Shown here: one piece after another, positions 34,562-43,657 of the stretch
Layout: the number at the start of each line of letters is the position of its first letter
Numbering within the stretch: the stretch's first letter is position 1
Source of the DNA: Cryobacterium roopkundense
GTDB taxonomy: Bacteria > Actinomycetota > Actinomycetes > Actinomycetales > Microbacteriaceae
DNA length: 64,000 nucleotides
Assembly: GCF_014200405.1 (NCBI RefSeq)
Contig: NZ_JACHBQ010000001.1
Location: 868,001-932,000 of the forward strand
Direction of reading: 5' to 3'
Notes under the pieces: generated by a model
What the model was told of the DNA's origin: nothing
What the model saw: the letters and a program-made list of their open reading frames with translations, nothing else
Database searches by the model: none
Position numbers and translations under genes: made by a program

Positions 34562-35752
34562 GTGCCCTTTGCCGCATCGGCTTACGATTCAGTCAACTTT
34601 AGCAACGACGCTTGGAGCGGCCCAGTGGTTGAACAGTCCCCCGAATTCGTACAACTCCTCACCCCCGACGGGGTGAGGGTCGCAAACCCTGATTGCGACT
34701 CCTGGGTGGCGGATATCACCGGCGAGCAGCTGGCCGCACTGTACGAAGACATGCGCGTGGTGCGCCGCATCGACACAGAGGCGACGGCCCTGCAGCGCCA
34801 GGGCGAGCTGGGCCTGTGGCCGCCGTTGCTCGGCCAGGAGGCCGCACAGATCGGCTCCTCCCGGGCTCTGCGCGACGACGACTTCATCTTTCCCAGCTAC
34901 CGGGAGAACGCTGTCGCCTACGTGCGCGGCGTTCCCTTCGCCGACATCGTGCGGGTGTGGCGCGGAAACGCCCAGTCCGGCTGGGACCCGTATAAGCACC
35001 AGCTCGCCGCTCCCAACATCATCATCGGCGCTCAGACTCTGCACGCCGTGGGCTGGGCCGTCGGCGCAAAGCACGACGGCGTCGATTCGGTCGCGATCAC
35101 CTACTTCGGCGACGGAGCAACCAGCGAGGGCGACGTGAACGAGGCCATGGTCTTCGCGGCGAGCTTCCAGGCACCCGTCGTGTTCTTCTGCCAGAACAAC
35201 CACTGGGCGATCTCGGAACCGGTGGGACTCCAGGCCGTGGGCAGCATCGCCGGCCGGGCTCCTGGCTTTGGAATTCCGAGCATGCGCGTGGACGGCAACG
35301 ACGTGCTCGCCGTCATCGCGGCCACGCGCATCGCTCTCGACCGCGCCCGCCGCGGCGAAGGTCCCACCTTCATCGAGGCCGTCACCTATCGGATGGGCCC
35401 GCACACCACCGCAGACGACCCCACCCGCTACCGTGACAAGAGCGAACTCGAGGCCTGGAAACTCAAGGACCCGATCCTGCGCCTGAAGCGCCTGCTCGAT
35501 TCGCTCGGTTTACTCACTCCGGAGCTTGAGGCCCGCACGCAGGCGAAGGAAGACTCCGTGGCGGCCGAACTTCGCGCAGGCTGCATCGGCATGCCCGACC
35601 CCGCGCCGCTCACGGTCTTCGACAACGTGTATTCCACGCCCCACGCCACGCTCGATCGGGAGCGGGATAAGTACGCCGCCTACCTGTCGAGCTTTGACGG
35701 CGCAGCCAGCTCCGATACCAGCACAGACGCACCAGCAGGGGGACGCTCATGA
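34562..35752 (+). CDS. bkdA: Branched-chain 2-oxoacid dehydrogenase E1 alpha subunit
   Basis: A 396-residue thiamine-diphosphate-dependent subunit that decarboxylates 2-oxo acids from Leu, Ile and Val. GELGLWPPLLGQEAAQIGSS is the family entry block, and GDGATSEGDVNEAMVFAAS with CQNNHWAIS forms the ThDP/Mg motif (GDG...NN). RMGPHTTADDPTRYR is the phosphorylation-loop region. Pyruvate dehydrogenase E1 alpha is the alternative; the Lrp neighbour and the leucine operon favour BCKDH. GTG 34562 start; the E1 beta gene overlaps the stop by four bases. Confidence 0.92.
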   Translation: MPFAASAYDSVNFSNDAWSGPVVEQSPEFVQLLTPDGVRVANPDCDSWVADITGEQLAALYEDMRVVRRIDTEATALQRQGELGLWPPLLGQEAAQIGSSRALRDDDFIFPSYRENAVAYVRGVPFADIVRVWRGNAQSGWDPYKHQLAAPNIIIGAQTLHAVGWAVGAKHDGVDSVAITYFGDGATSEGDVNEAMVFAASFQAPVVFFCQNNHWAISEPVGLQAVGSIAGRAPGFGIPSMRVDGNDVLAVIAATRIALDRARRGEGPTFIEAVTYRMGPHTTADDPTRYRDKSELEAWKLKDPILRLKRLLDSLGLLTPELEARTQAKEDSVAAELRAGCIGMPDPAPLTVFDNVYSTPHATLDRERDKYAAYLSSFDGAASSDTSTDAPAGGRS

Positions 35753-36786
35753 CCATGACATTGCCGCGCAAGAACTCCGGGACAGAGGCGACACAGATGA
35801 CGCCCGACACGACCACCCAGACCCTCACACTCGCCAAGGCCATCAATGCCGGCCTGCACCGGGCGCTCACCGACGACCCCAAGGTCGTTCTGCTCGGTGA
35901 AGACATCGGCGCGCTCGGCGGAGTCTTCCGCGTCACGAGCGACCTACTCGCCGAGTTCGGGCACCGCCGCGTGATCGACACGCCGCTGGCAGAATCCGCG
36001 ATCATCGGTATGGCCGTCGGCCTCGCCTACCGCGGCTACCGCCCGGTCGCCGAGATCCAGTTCGACGGGTTCATCTACCCGGGCTTCGACCAGATCGTCA
36101 GCCAGGTCGCCAAGCTGCACTACCGCACCCAGGGCGCCGTGAAGATGCCGATCACCATTCGCGTGCCCTTCGGCGGTGGCATCGGCGCCGCAGAGCACCA
36201 CTCCGAGTCTCCCGAGGCCTACTTCACGCACACGTCAGGGTTGCGCGTAATCGCGGTCTCCAATCCGCAAGACGCCTACAGCCTCATTCGCCAGGCCATC
36301 GCGAGCGACGACCCCGTGCTCTACTTCGAACCGAAGCGCCGCTACCACGTGAAGGGCGAGGTCGTGCCGGAGCTCGGCCGCTCGATGGAGCGTGCCACTG
36401 TCGTGACGCCCGGAACCCACGTTACGCTGCTCACCTATGGCCCGCTGGTTCCGACGGCGCGCGACGCGGCGCTCGCCGCAGCCGACGAGGGAGTGTCAGT
36501 GGAGGTCATCGACCTGCGGTCGCTGTCGCCGGTGGACTATCCGACGCTCGAGGCATCCGTGAGAAAGACCGGCCGCCTCGTGGTGACCCACGAGGCGAAC
36601 CGCACGGGAGGAATCGGCGGCGAGATCATCGCGAGCCTCACCGAGAGCTGCTTCAACTATCTGGAGTCCGCGCCGGTGCGCGTGACCGGTTTCGACATTC
36701 CCTACCCGGCCGCAAAACTCGAAAGCCACCATCTGCCCGACCTCGACCGCATTCTCGACGGCATCGACACGGTGATGGGACGGTGA
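35749..36786 (+). CDS. bkdB: Branched-chain 2-oxoacid dehydrogenase E1 beta subunit
   Basis: A 345-residue E1 beta partner. The core starts near residue 20 (TLTLAKAINAGLHRAL), followed by LLGEDIGALGGVFRVTSDL, the DTPLAESAIIGMAVGLAYRG block and QFDGFIYPGFDQIVSQVAKL. The C-terminal transketolase domain (DLRSLSPVDYPTLEASVRKT, VTHEANRTGGIGGE) binds E1 alpha and E2. ATG 35749 overlaps the E1 alpha stop by four bases. An N-terminal extension of about 18 residues precedes the core. Confidence 0.94.
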   Translation: MTMTLPRKNSGTEATQMTPDTTTQTLTLAKAINAGLHRALTDDPKVVLLGEDIGALGGVFRVTSDLLAEFGHRRVIDTPLAESAIIGMAVGLAYRGYRPVAEIQFDGFIYPGFDQIVSQVAKLHYRTQGAVKMPITIRVPFGGGIGAAEHHSESPEAYFTHTSGLRVIAVSNPQDAYSLIRQAIASDDPVLYFEPKRRYHVKGEVVPELGRSMERATVVTPGTHVTLLTYGPLVPTARDAALAAADEGVSVEVIDLRSLSPVDYPTLEASVRKTGRLVVTHEANRTGGIGGEIIASLTESCFNYLESAPVRVTGFDIPYPAAKLESHHLPDLDRILDGIDTVMGR

Positions 36787-38159
36787 CCATGCTCAAGGTT
36801 TTCAAGCTTCCCGACCTCGGCGAGGGTCTCACCGAGTCCGAAATCGTGGCGTGGTACGTTTCGCCCGGCGACACGGTGACCCTGAACCAGCACATCGCCG
36901 ATGTCGAGACGGCCAAGGCTGTCGTTGAGTTGCCGTCGCCGTTCAGTGGCGTCGTCAGTGAACTGCACCAGCCCACCGGCGTGGTCGTGCACGTGGGCGA
37001 ACCCATCGTGTCCTTCGATGTCGCGGATGCCGCCGGCGCGTCCCCGGCTCCGGCCGACGGGTCGGCGCCTGCCGCTGCCACGCCCGAGGTGCGCGAGGCG
37101 AACCTCGTGGGCTACGGTCCCGCCGTCGAACGTGGCGGGCGCCCGGCTCGTCGAGCTCGCCCCGGGAGCCCCGCGGCACCCGTCGTTGCGGCTGCGCCCG
37201 TCGCGGTGACTGCGCCGCCGGTCGTTGTTGTCGTCGCACCCGAATCCACTCCGGTCGTCTCGGCGGGGGAGCGTCCGCGCTCCACACCGCCGGTGCGCGC
37301 CCTCGCCCGAGACCTAGGCGTGAACCTCGAGACCGTCACGGGGACCGGCCCCGACGGACTGATCACCCGCGACGACCTGCGCGCTGCGCAGGTCCAGCCC
37401 GCTGCGGCAGCGGGGGCCGTCGGCACGATGCCGGCAGCGGCGGCGGCCGCGACATCCGCTCGTGAGAGCCGCACGCCGATCAAGAGCCTGCGCAAACTCA
37501 CCGCCGCGGCCATGGTGCAGAGCGCGTTCACGGCGCCGCACGTCACGGAATTCCTCACCATCGACGTGACGCCCACCATGGATCTGCTCGAATCGCTCAA
37601 GACCAATCGGGCTTTCGCCGACCAACGCATCTCGATTCTCACGGTGGTGGCGAAGGCCGTGTGCATCGCGATCGCCCGCAACCCGAGCGTCAACACGCGC
37701 TGGGACGATGCCGCCGGCGAGATCGTGCAGTTCAACTACGTGAACCTCGGTATCGCCGCGGCTACCCCGCGCGGACTGCTCGTGCCGAACATCAAGGACG
37801 CACACGGCATGGGCCTCTCGGCGCTCGCTGGGGCGCTCGCCGACCTCACCACGGCCGCGCGGGCCGGAACGACCACGCCCGCAAGCCTCGGCGGCGGCAC
37901 GATCTCGATCACCAACATCGGGGTATTCGGCATCGACGCGGGAACGCCCATCCTGAACCCCGGAGAGGCCTCGATCCTCGCGATGGGCGCCATCCGCCGC
38001 ACGCCGTGGGAGTATCGCGGCGAGGTGGCGCTGCGCCAGGTGCTCACGTTGAGCCTGTCGTTCGACCACCGCCTGGTAGACGGCGAGCAGGGTTCGAAGT
38101 TCCTCGCCGACGTGGGCACCATCTTGGCCAACCCGGCCATGGTGCTCACAATGGTCTAG
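36783..38159 (+). CDS. bkdC: Branched-chain 2-oxoacid dehydrogenase E2 (dihydrolipoyl acyltransferase)
   Basis: A 458-residue E2 with one N-terminal lipoyl domain (DVETAKAVVELPS, lipoylated Lys45), a Pro/Ala-rich linker, a peripheral-subunit-binding domain (PPVRALARDLGVNLETVTGT) and the catalytic domain ending in LSFDHRLVDGEQGSKFL with the HxxxDG active site. GTG 36783 overlaps the E1 beta stop by four bases. No E3 (lipoamide dehydrogenase) gene follows, so E3 must come from elsewhere in the genome. A strong hairpin ends the operon. Confidence 0.95.
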   Translation: MTMLKVFKLPDLGEGLTESEIVAWYVSPGDTVTLNQHIADVETAKAVVELPSPFSGVVSELHQPTGVVVHVGEPIVSFDVADAAGASPAPADGSAPAAATPEVREANLVGYGPAVERGGRPARRARPGSPAAPVVAAAPVAVTAPPVVVVVAPESTPVVSAGERPRSTPPVRALARDLGVNLETVTGTGPDGLITRDDLRAAQVQPAAAAGAVGTMPAAAAAATSARESRTPIKSLRKLTAAAMVQSAFTAPHVTEFLTIDVTPTMDLLESLKTNRAFADQRISILTVVAKAVCIAIARNPSVNTRWDDAAGEIVQFNYVNLGIAAATPRGLLVPNIKDAHGMGLSALAGALADLTTAARAGTTTPASLGGGTISITNIGVFGIDAGTPILNPGEASILAMGAIRRTPWEYRGEVALRQVLTLSLSFDHRLVDGEQGSKFLADVGTILANPAMVLTMV

Positions 38160-38171
38160 CCCCGACGCCGG

Positions 38172-38205
38172 GCCGCCGCGCCCAGGTTGACCAGGGCGCG
38201 GCGGC
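38172..38205 (+). terminator. Hairpin after the BCKDH operon
   Basis: GCCGCCGCGCCC pairs perfectly with GGGCGCGGCGGC, and the loop AGGTTGACCA can pair further (GGT/ACC). No T tract. Confidence 0.7.
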
Positions 38206-38221
38206 GGGGCACAGTGGAGCC

Positions 38222-38884
38222 ATGAACTCCACAGCCGGACTCCTCGCGCCCTTCAACACCGCCCACGCGCTCGAGGGCAGCGCATTCGTGCACTTCGACG
38301 GGGCGTTGCACGCTTCCTTCGCCACAACGGATTTCAACGCTGCGGTCATGTTTGTCAATCGGGTTGCCCAGGCAGCGGACGCCATGAATCACCATCCCGA
38401 TGTGACCCTCGGCTACGGAAACGTCGGGTTTCGCCTGCGCTCTCACGACGTGGGTGGGGTCACGGCCCGAGATCTGAAGCTGGCGGCCATCGTCGACGGA
38501 CTCGCGAGTGCGCTCGGTGCCGAAGCGCTGATCGCCAGGCCCGCCCGGTATGACCTGGCCATCGACTGCACCGATGCCGATGCCATCCGCCCGTTTTGGG
38601 CTGCGGCCCTGAACTATGAAGAATTGGCCGGCGTCGATGGAATCGACCTCGTCGATCCACGTGGAATCGCGCCCAAGGTGTGGTTCCAGCATATGGAGAT
38701 CGCTCGAACGGACCGTAATCGTGTCCACCTCGACGTCTACGTGACCGGGGACGAGGCAGAGGAACGTGTGCAGATCATTGTCGAGGCCGGGGGAACGCTG
38801 CTCACCGACGAGCACGCACCTGACTGGTGGGTGCTCGCCGACGTCGAAGGCAACGAAATTTGTGTCTGCAGCGCCACCCTCTAA
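38222..38884 (+). CDS. Pterin-4a-carbinolamine dehydratase fused to a glyoxalase-like domain
   Basis: A 220-residue two-domain protein. Residues 1-95 resemble pterin-4a-carbinolamine dehydratase: FATTDFNAAVMFVNRVAQAA, then MNHHPDVTLGYGNVGFRLRS with active-site histidines, then GVTARDLKLAAIVD. Residues 105-220 are a glyoxalase/VOC-like domain (LAIDCTDADAIRPFWAAALNY). The fusion recurs in Actinobacteria; no aromatic amino acid hydroxylase is seen nearby. A CACAGT hexamer ends 6 nt before ATG 38222. The stop codon TAA lies inside the 5-bp target site of the IS that follows; the protein is intact. Confidence 0.88.
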   Translation: MNSTAGLLAPFNTAHALEGSAFVHFDGALHASFATTDFNAAVMFVNRVAQAADAMNHHPDVTLGYGNVGFRLRSHDVGGVTARDLKLAAIVDGLASALGAEALIARPARYDLAIDCTDADAIRPFWAAALNYEELAGVDGIDLVDPRGIAPKVWFQHMEIARTDRNRVHLDVYVTGDEAEERVQIIVEAGGTLLTDEHAPDWWVLADVEGNEICVCSATL

Positions 38885-38885
38885 G
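38881..38885 (+). repeat. Left target-site duplication of the IS (CTAAG)
   Basis: CTAAG immediately precedes the left inverted repeat and is repeated exactly at 40539-40543. Confidence 0.95.
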
Positions 38886-40538
38886 CCTGAATCCACCGAT
38901 CGGGATCGAGATCTGACGGCGCGTTAAACCGAGAATGCCCATCTGATCAGGTAAATTAGGACTTGTCAAGAGTTCAGATTTACCAACCAGAGGAGCATCT
39001 CGTAGATGCAAGTTTCCCACACCAACCGCGCCGTTTCTGCATCATTCACCGACCCGAATCTCGTGTCGTCGGCGGGCTTGGTCCCGATCATGAAATTAGC
39101 CGCCCGTGCGGGGTTGGCGACCTTGGCCGATCAGTGGCTGAGCGTCCCCACCGACAAGGGCGCCAACGCCGGTCTGAAAGTCACGTCTCTGGTCGGCGGC
39201 ATGGTCGCCGGCGCGGACTCCATCGACGACCTCGCCATTCTTCGTCACGGCGGCATGCGGAAAATCTTCAGCAACTGCTACGCGCCGTCAACGTTGGGGT
39301 CGTTTCTGCGCGCGTTCACGTTCGGTCACGTCCGGCAGCTCGACGCCGTCGCTTCCCGCTTCGTGCGGGGCCTGGCCGCGGAAACTCCGTTGCTCGTGCA
39401 CGACACCGACGGCTACATGTTCCTCGACGTCGACGACACCATCATCGAAGTTCACGGCCACCAGAAGGAAGGCTCCGGCTACGGGTACTCCGGGGTGCGC
39501 GGCCTCAACGCGATCCTCGCGACAGTCAAGACGGACGTATCGGCGCCGATCATCATCGGCCAGCGACTCCGGCGCGGTGCCTGCGGATCACCGCGCGGCG
39601 CGGCCCGTCTGATCCGTGACGCCCTCGCCACGATCAAACGGCTCCGCGGAGCGGGAAAAGCACGCGTGCTCTTTCGTGCCGACTCAGCGTTCTACGGGCA
39701 CGCCTCCATCAGCGCAGCCCTCAAAGCCGGCGCCGACGTTTCGGTCACTGCCCGGATGGACCCCGCCATCAAACGAGCGATCGGAACGATCCCCGGCGCT
39801 GCCTGGACCGCAATTGAATACACCAACGCCATCTATGACGAAGGCAGCAAAACATGGATCAGTAACGCCGAAGTCGCCGAGGTCCCGTTCACCGCGTTCA
39901 CCTCGCGCAAGAAGAGCGAGCACATCACCGGGCGCTTGGCCGTGCGGCGGATCCCGGAACTGAACAAGAAAAACCTCGACCAGCCAACCCTGTTCGACAC
40001 CCACCGATTCCACGCCTTTTTCACCACCAGCACCCTCGACACCGTCACCGCCGACAAAACCCACCGCGCCCACGCGGCGATCGAGCTCGTGAATTCCGAC
40101 CTCAAAAGCAGCGCCCTGGCGCACCTACCCTCCGGTGTATTCACCGCCAACGCCGCCTGGCTGGTCATGGCCGTCATGGCGTTTAACCTCACCCGCGCCG
40201 CCGCGACGATCGCGGGAAACGGTCTCAGCCGATCGACCACCGCAACGATCCGCCGGAAACTTGTCAGCGTCCCCGCACGAATCTCAACCTCGGCGCGGCG
40301 CGTGACATTGCACCTGCCCGAACACTGGCCTTGGGAGAAACCCTGGACGGCCCTGTTCACAAAGAACTTCCGGCCCCAACAACCCGCCCCCACCTGACCA
40401 ACCAGCCGACACCGACATCAACAGGAGCACCAGTGGAACACCCGGGCCGCGAGACCCGGACCACAACCACGCCCGAAACTCCGAAAGCTCGCCGAAACAA
40501 AATCAGGATCCGATCAGAGGTCGACCGGTGGATTCAGG
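38886..40538 (+). mobile_element. Complete IS1380-family insertion sequence, 1653 bp
   Basis: The element is bounded by terminal inverted repeats of at least 17 bp with one mismatch: CCTGAATCCACCGATCG at 38886-38902 and CGACCGGTGGATTCAGG at 40522-40538. It encodes one full-length transposase and is flanked by a perfect 5-bp duplication, CTAAG, in line with the 4-5 bp duplications of IS1380 elements. About 120 bp of leader precede the transposase. Intact gene, good ends and perfect duplication point to recent movement. Confidence 0.96.
39006..40397 (+). CDS. IS1380-family transposase
   Basis: A 463-residue DDE transposase. LLVHDTDGYMFLDVDDTIIE and VLFRADSAFYG supply conserved acidic residues, with GYSGVRGLNAILATV between and the C-terminal AWLVMAVMAFNLTRA helix typical of IS1380/DDE_Tnp_1. 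The gene is uninterrupted. GAGGAGC lies upstream of ATG 39006. Codon use is like the host, so the element is adapted to high-GC genomes. Confidence 0.95.
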   Translation: MQVSHTNRAVSASFTDPNLVSSAGLVPIMKLAARAGLATLADQWLSVPTDKGANAGLKVTSLVGGMVAGADSIDDLAILRHGGMRKIFSNCYAPSTLGSFLRAFTFGHVRQLDAVASRFVRGLAAETPLLVHDTDGYMFLDVDDTIIEVHGHQKEGSGYGYSGVRGLNAILATVKTDVSAPIIIGQRLRRGACGSPRGAARLIRDALATIKRLRGAGKARVLFRADSAFYGHASISAALKAGADVSVTARMDPAIKRAIGTIPGAAWTAIEYTNAIYDEGSKTWISNAEVAEVPFTAFTSRKKSEHITGRLAVRRIPELNKKNLDQPTLFDTHRFHAFFTTSTLDTVTADKTHRAHAAIELVNSDLKSSALAHLPSGVFTANAAWLVMAVMAFNLTRAAATIAGNGLSRSTTATIRRKLVSVPARISTSARRVTLHLPEHWPWEKPWTALFTKNFRPQQPAPT

Positions 40539-40543
40539 CTAAG
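40539..40543 (+). repeat. Right target-site duplication of the IS (CTAAG)
   Basis: Second copy of CTAAG directly after the right inverted repeat. Confidence 0.95.
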
Positions 40544-40582
40544 GACGGCGGGGGCACAGCTGCGGCGCGCGCAGCCGGTCTG

Positions 40583-42565
40583 TCAGGCCGCGCGACCGCG
40601 TGCGCGGAGTCGCATCAGGGCCGTGCCGGCCAGGAGCAAGCCTCCACCCAGGAGCATCGGCACTAGAGCTGAGAACCCCGTGTTGGCCAGTTTGCCGGCC
40701 GCGGCCGCGGAGGCGGTCACGGTGAGGTCAAGCGACACTTCGCCACTGGCGCCGCGCAGCACGATCTGGTGCGCGCCGACGGCCGTGCCACGTGGAATGA
40801 CAACGGTCGCTGTCACGCCGCCCGATGCTGACGCCGTCTCGGTGGTGAGCCGGGCCGGAGTGGAGTACAGCCACACCTCAACCCGCTCGCCGGCTTGGAA
40901 CCCCGCGCCGGTCACGGTGACCGCGGTGCCGCGGACCACGGACGATGCCGAACCGCTGAGGGTCAAGGTTGCGCCCGTGTCGGCCAGCGGCGGGTCGGCA
41001 GGGTCGGTTGTGGGTGGGTCGACGGGCGGCACGACGGGCGGGTCGACGGGTGGAACAACCGGCGCCGGCAGCACGCCGAGGATACTGGCACCCCACGCTC
41101 CGGTATCGGCGGCGAGAACGAGGAAATACGAGCCAGACGGGATCCCGGCCGGAATCGTGATGCCGGCAGTGGCCCAGTCGGAGGGCAGCTCGGCGGTGTG
41201 AACGGGCTCGATGATCCAGGGGGACTGCGCCAGGGCGGGAACGATGAGTACGGTGTTCGGCGCGTTCGCGGGGTCGCCGAGCGCGCCCACCGCAGCGGTG
41301 CCGCCTGCGTCGACTGTTGCGGGAGCGTTCACCTGGAGCGAGGGTGCGGTGGGATCGAAGATCGGAACAATCGACGCGGGGGAGGAGACGTCAATGACGG
41401 CGGTGGCCACGTCGGAGCGGCTGAAGGCATCCGTTACTCGAACCGAGATGGTGGCGGATCCGGGCACAGCGAAGGTTGTCGAGGTGATGCCGACGAAATT
41501 CGTGACATCGCGGGGCCCGTCAAATCGGCCGTCGCCGTCGAGGTCGAACTCGTACTGGGCGGCGCGGGAGGAGCCGACGGCCGAAACCACGGTCGGCACA
41601 CCGGCCGTGGCCATCACGGATGCCGATACCCGGGCGAGGGGGGCTGCCGTCGGGTCCGTCGCCCCTGCGTCAGCGACAATACCGTGCGCCATGTCGGCCA
41701 GCTCGGCGGCGGATGTGGCGGCCTCGGTCACGCTTGCGGCGGTGTCGTAGGCGGCCGTGAAGTAGTTCAGATGCTGCTCGACGGAGCCTGTGAGTGCCCG
41801 CCAAATGGTGTCCCAGCGCAGGTCGCAGACCGGGTCATTGCTGTGGCATAACGAGGTCGTGTCGGTGTCTAGATCGTAGAAGGCATCCCACTTGGCGGCG
41901 TAGCCGGGGTTGCTCCACCGCAGTCCGCCGTCGCCTGAGCTGGCTGCGCCGGTGTTTCCTGCCGCATCGGGCCGCTGGAGCGGGTCGCCGAGGGTGACGA
42001 CACCGACGACATCAGTGGGGTTGAGCTGCGCCAGGATGCGCGCGGCCATGGCACCCTGGGAATAGCCCAGGGCGATGAACTTGGGCTGAATGCTGCAGGC
42101 AGCCGATGCGATTTTGACCTGCTTGATGATGGCCTCGCCGGCAGCGGCGCCGTTCTCGACTGACTCAATCATCGGAGCAAGGCTGGTGAGGGCAACATCG
42201 ACGGCCGGGTAGCCGAGGGCCTCTGTGCCGCCATCCGGACCGACGCCGATCACCGGTACGGAGTCCGCGCGGAGTCCGTCGCCGAGAACCGTGTTGGCGA
42301 ACGGAACAAGGAGGCGCTGCAGGGTTGCGCCCTCCCAACCGTTGGTGACCAGATTCGATCCGGCGTAGTTGTAGGGACTTCCAGCATTGCCGGTGGTTAC
42401 CGGGTCGACGTTGAGCTGTCCGCTGCCTCGGAAAGCGAGCACCACCACGGGGGCGCAGCCTTGCCCCGCAATGGCTGCGGTTGCGGTTCCGCCCACGAGG
42501 GCCGCTGACAGCAGGCCCCCCGCCGTCACTATGCACAGCAATCGTCGAGCTCGTGACGTCGTCAT
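40583..42565 (-). CDS. Cell-wall-anchored cutinase-family protein with PKD-like and Ig-like domains
   Basis: A 660-residue exported protein. A signal peptide (TTSRARRLLCIV, hydrophobic core, TAAIAGQG) leads into a cutinase domain with the nucleophile elbow GYSQGA (Ser169), a likely Asp248 after Cys247, and His265. Residues 300-400 resemble a PKD fold (YEFDLDGDGRFDGPRD, DVATAVIDVSS). A Pro/Asp-rich linker (VPPVDPP repeats) follows, then an Ig-like region and a sorting signal LANTG at 626, hydrophobic helix and Arg-rich tail. Likely surface-displayed esterase; substrate unknown. ATG 42565 follows a GGGGGAA tract. Confidence 0.88.
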   Translation of the reverse strand: MTTSRARRLLCIVTAGGLLSAALVGGTATAAIAGQGCAPVVVLAFRGSGQLNVDPVTTGNAGSPYNYAGSNLVTNGWEGATLQRLLVPFANTVLGDGLRADSVPVIGVGPDGGTEALGYPAVDVALTSLAPMIESVENGAAAGEAIIKQVKIASAACSIQPKFIALGYSQGAMAARILAQLNPTDVVGVVTLGDPLQRPDAAGNTGAASSGDGGLRWSNPGYAAKWDAFYDLDTDTTSLCHSNDPVCDLRWDTIWRALTGSVEQHLNYFTAAYDTAASVTEAATSAAELADMAHGIVADAGATDPTAAPLARVSASVMATAGVPTVVSAVGSSRAAQYEFDLDGDGRFDGPRDVTNFVGITSTTFAVPGSATISVRVTDAFSRSDVATAVIDVSSPASIVPIFDPTAPSLQVNAPATVDAGGTAAVGALGDPANAPNTVLIVPALAQSPWIIEPVHTAELPSDWATAGITIPAGIPSGSYFLVLAADTGAWGASILGVLPAPVVPPVDPPVVPPVDPPTTDPADPPLADTGATLTLSGSASSVVRGTAVTVTGAGFQAGERVEVWLYSTPARLTTETASASGGVTATVVIPRGTAVGAHQIVLRGASGEVSLDLTVTASAAAAGKLANTGFSALVPMLLGGGLLLAGTALMRLRARGRAA

Positions 42566-42685
42566 GTGTTCCCCCGGTTACGTGGCCCTGAAGGCCCATC
42601 GCGGTGCGCGCCAGTGCGCATCGCTATCGTGATCACAACTTAGGGCACGCCATTGACCTCAACAAGGCCCCCCTAATGGGGTGCA

Positions 42686-43588
42686 CTACGGGAACGGTCT
42701 TAGGGTTGTCAGCGCTTCGGCCCGCACGGCGGTCGAGACGGCATCGAGGAGGGTGGACGAGACATTCCACCGCTGCCAGTACAAGGGAACATCGACTGCG
42801 AGGAGCGGCGCGAGGTCCACCAGTCCACCATTGATGATCTCTTCAGCGCACTGCTGCTCAGGGAGCATGCCCCAGCCGAAGCCCAGCATGATGGCACGCA
42901 CGAAGTCGTTCGACGTGGGGATGTAATGGGTGGGGCCGCTGCTGCCGCTGCCCGCATGTTCGTGCAGGAACGCCTCCTGTAGGTCATCGTTGCGTTCGAA
43001 GGCCACGACGGGTGCGTGAGGTAGATCGGTCAGCCCTGGTCCGGCCGGCAGCCAGCGGGCGATGAACTCCGGTGTGGCGACCGCTCGGTACCTCATGTTT
43101 CCCAGAGCTTCCGTGACGCAGCCCTGGACGGGTTCCCGTGTGGAGGTCACGGCGGCCATGACGGTTCCCGCGCGAAGTAGTTTCGTCGTATGTTCCTGGT
43201 CTTCCCGGTGCAGATCGAAGGCGACTCCGAGACGGGCACCGAGTCCGGCAAGGGCGTCCAGAAACCAGGTGGCCAGGCTATCCGCGTTCACGGCCAGTGG
43301 TATCAGTACCGAGTCGCTGTCGGAACGGCCTTCGTGCAACTCGCGGACGGTGTCTGCCTCGAGAAGCTCGACCTGTCGTGCATAGCGAAGGAGAACTGTG
43401 CCCGCGTCGGTGAGCCTAATGGGCGTCGTGCGCTGTACGAGCACGCGGCCGCACGTCTGTTCCATGGCCTTGACTCGTTGGGACACTGCCGACGGCGTGA
43501 CATGAAGGCGGTTGGCGGCCGCTTCGAAGGAGCCCTCGCTAACGAGGGCAAGAAGAGTAGAAAGCTGTTCGAGCGTAAAGCGCTGCAT
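42686..43588 (-). CDS. lysG: LysR-type regulator, LysG/ArgP family
   Basis: A 300-residue LTTR with N-terminal helix-turn-helix (LEQLSTLLALVSEGSFEAAA, LHVTPSAVSQRVKAMEQ) in the ArgP/LysG style. The co-inducer domain follows. It is divergent from a LysE-type exporter, the classic LysG-LysE pairing in which excess lysine or arginine induces export. That function is inferred from context. The 70-bp gap between 43588 and 43658 should hold the operator. Confidence 0.92.
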   Translation of the reverse strand: MQRFTLEQLSTLLALVSEGSFEAAANRLHVTPSAVSQRVKAMEQTCGRVLVQRTTPIRLTDAGTVLLRYARQVELLEADTVRELHEGRSDSDSVLIPLAVNADSLATWFLDALAGLGARLGVAFDLHREDQEHTTKLLRAGTVMAAVTSTREPVQGCVTEALGNMRYRAVATPEFIARWLPAGPGLTDLPHAPVVAFERNDDLQEAFLHEHAGSGSSGPTHYIPTSNDFVRAIMLGFGWGMLPEQQCAEEIINGGLVDLAPLLAVDVPLYWQRWNVSSTLLDAVSTAVRAEALTTLRPFP

Positions 43589-43657
43589 TAGATCAGCTTA
43601 CTGAGGCTAAGAAACAATAGCTGTACTGAATTGGCCGATGGATCTAGCGTTGAACAG

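Noticed and set aside
39006..40397. Second, nested mobile element inside the IS
   Set aside because: Transposase frame is uninterrupted and no extra inverted repeats are seen.
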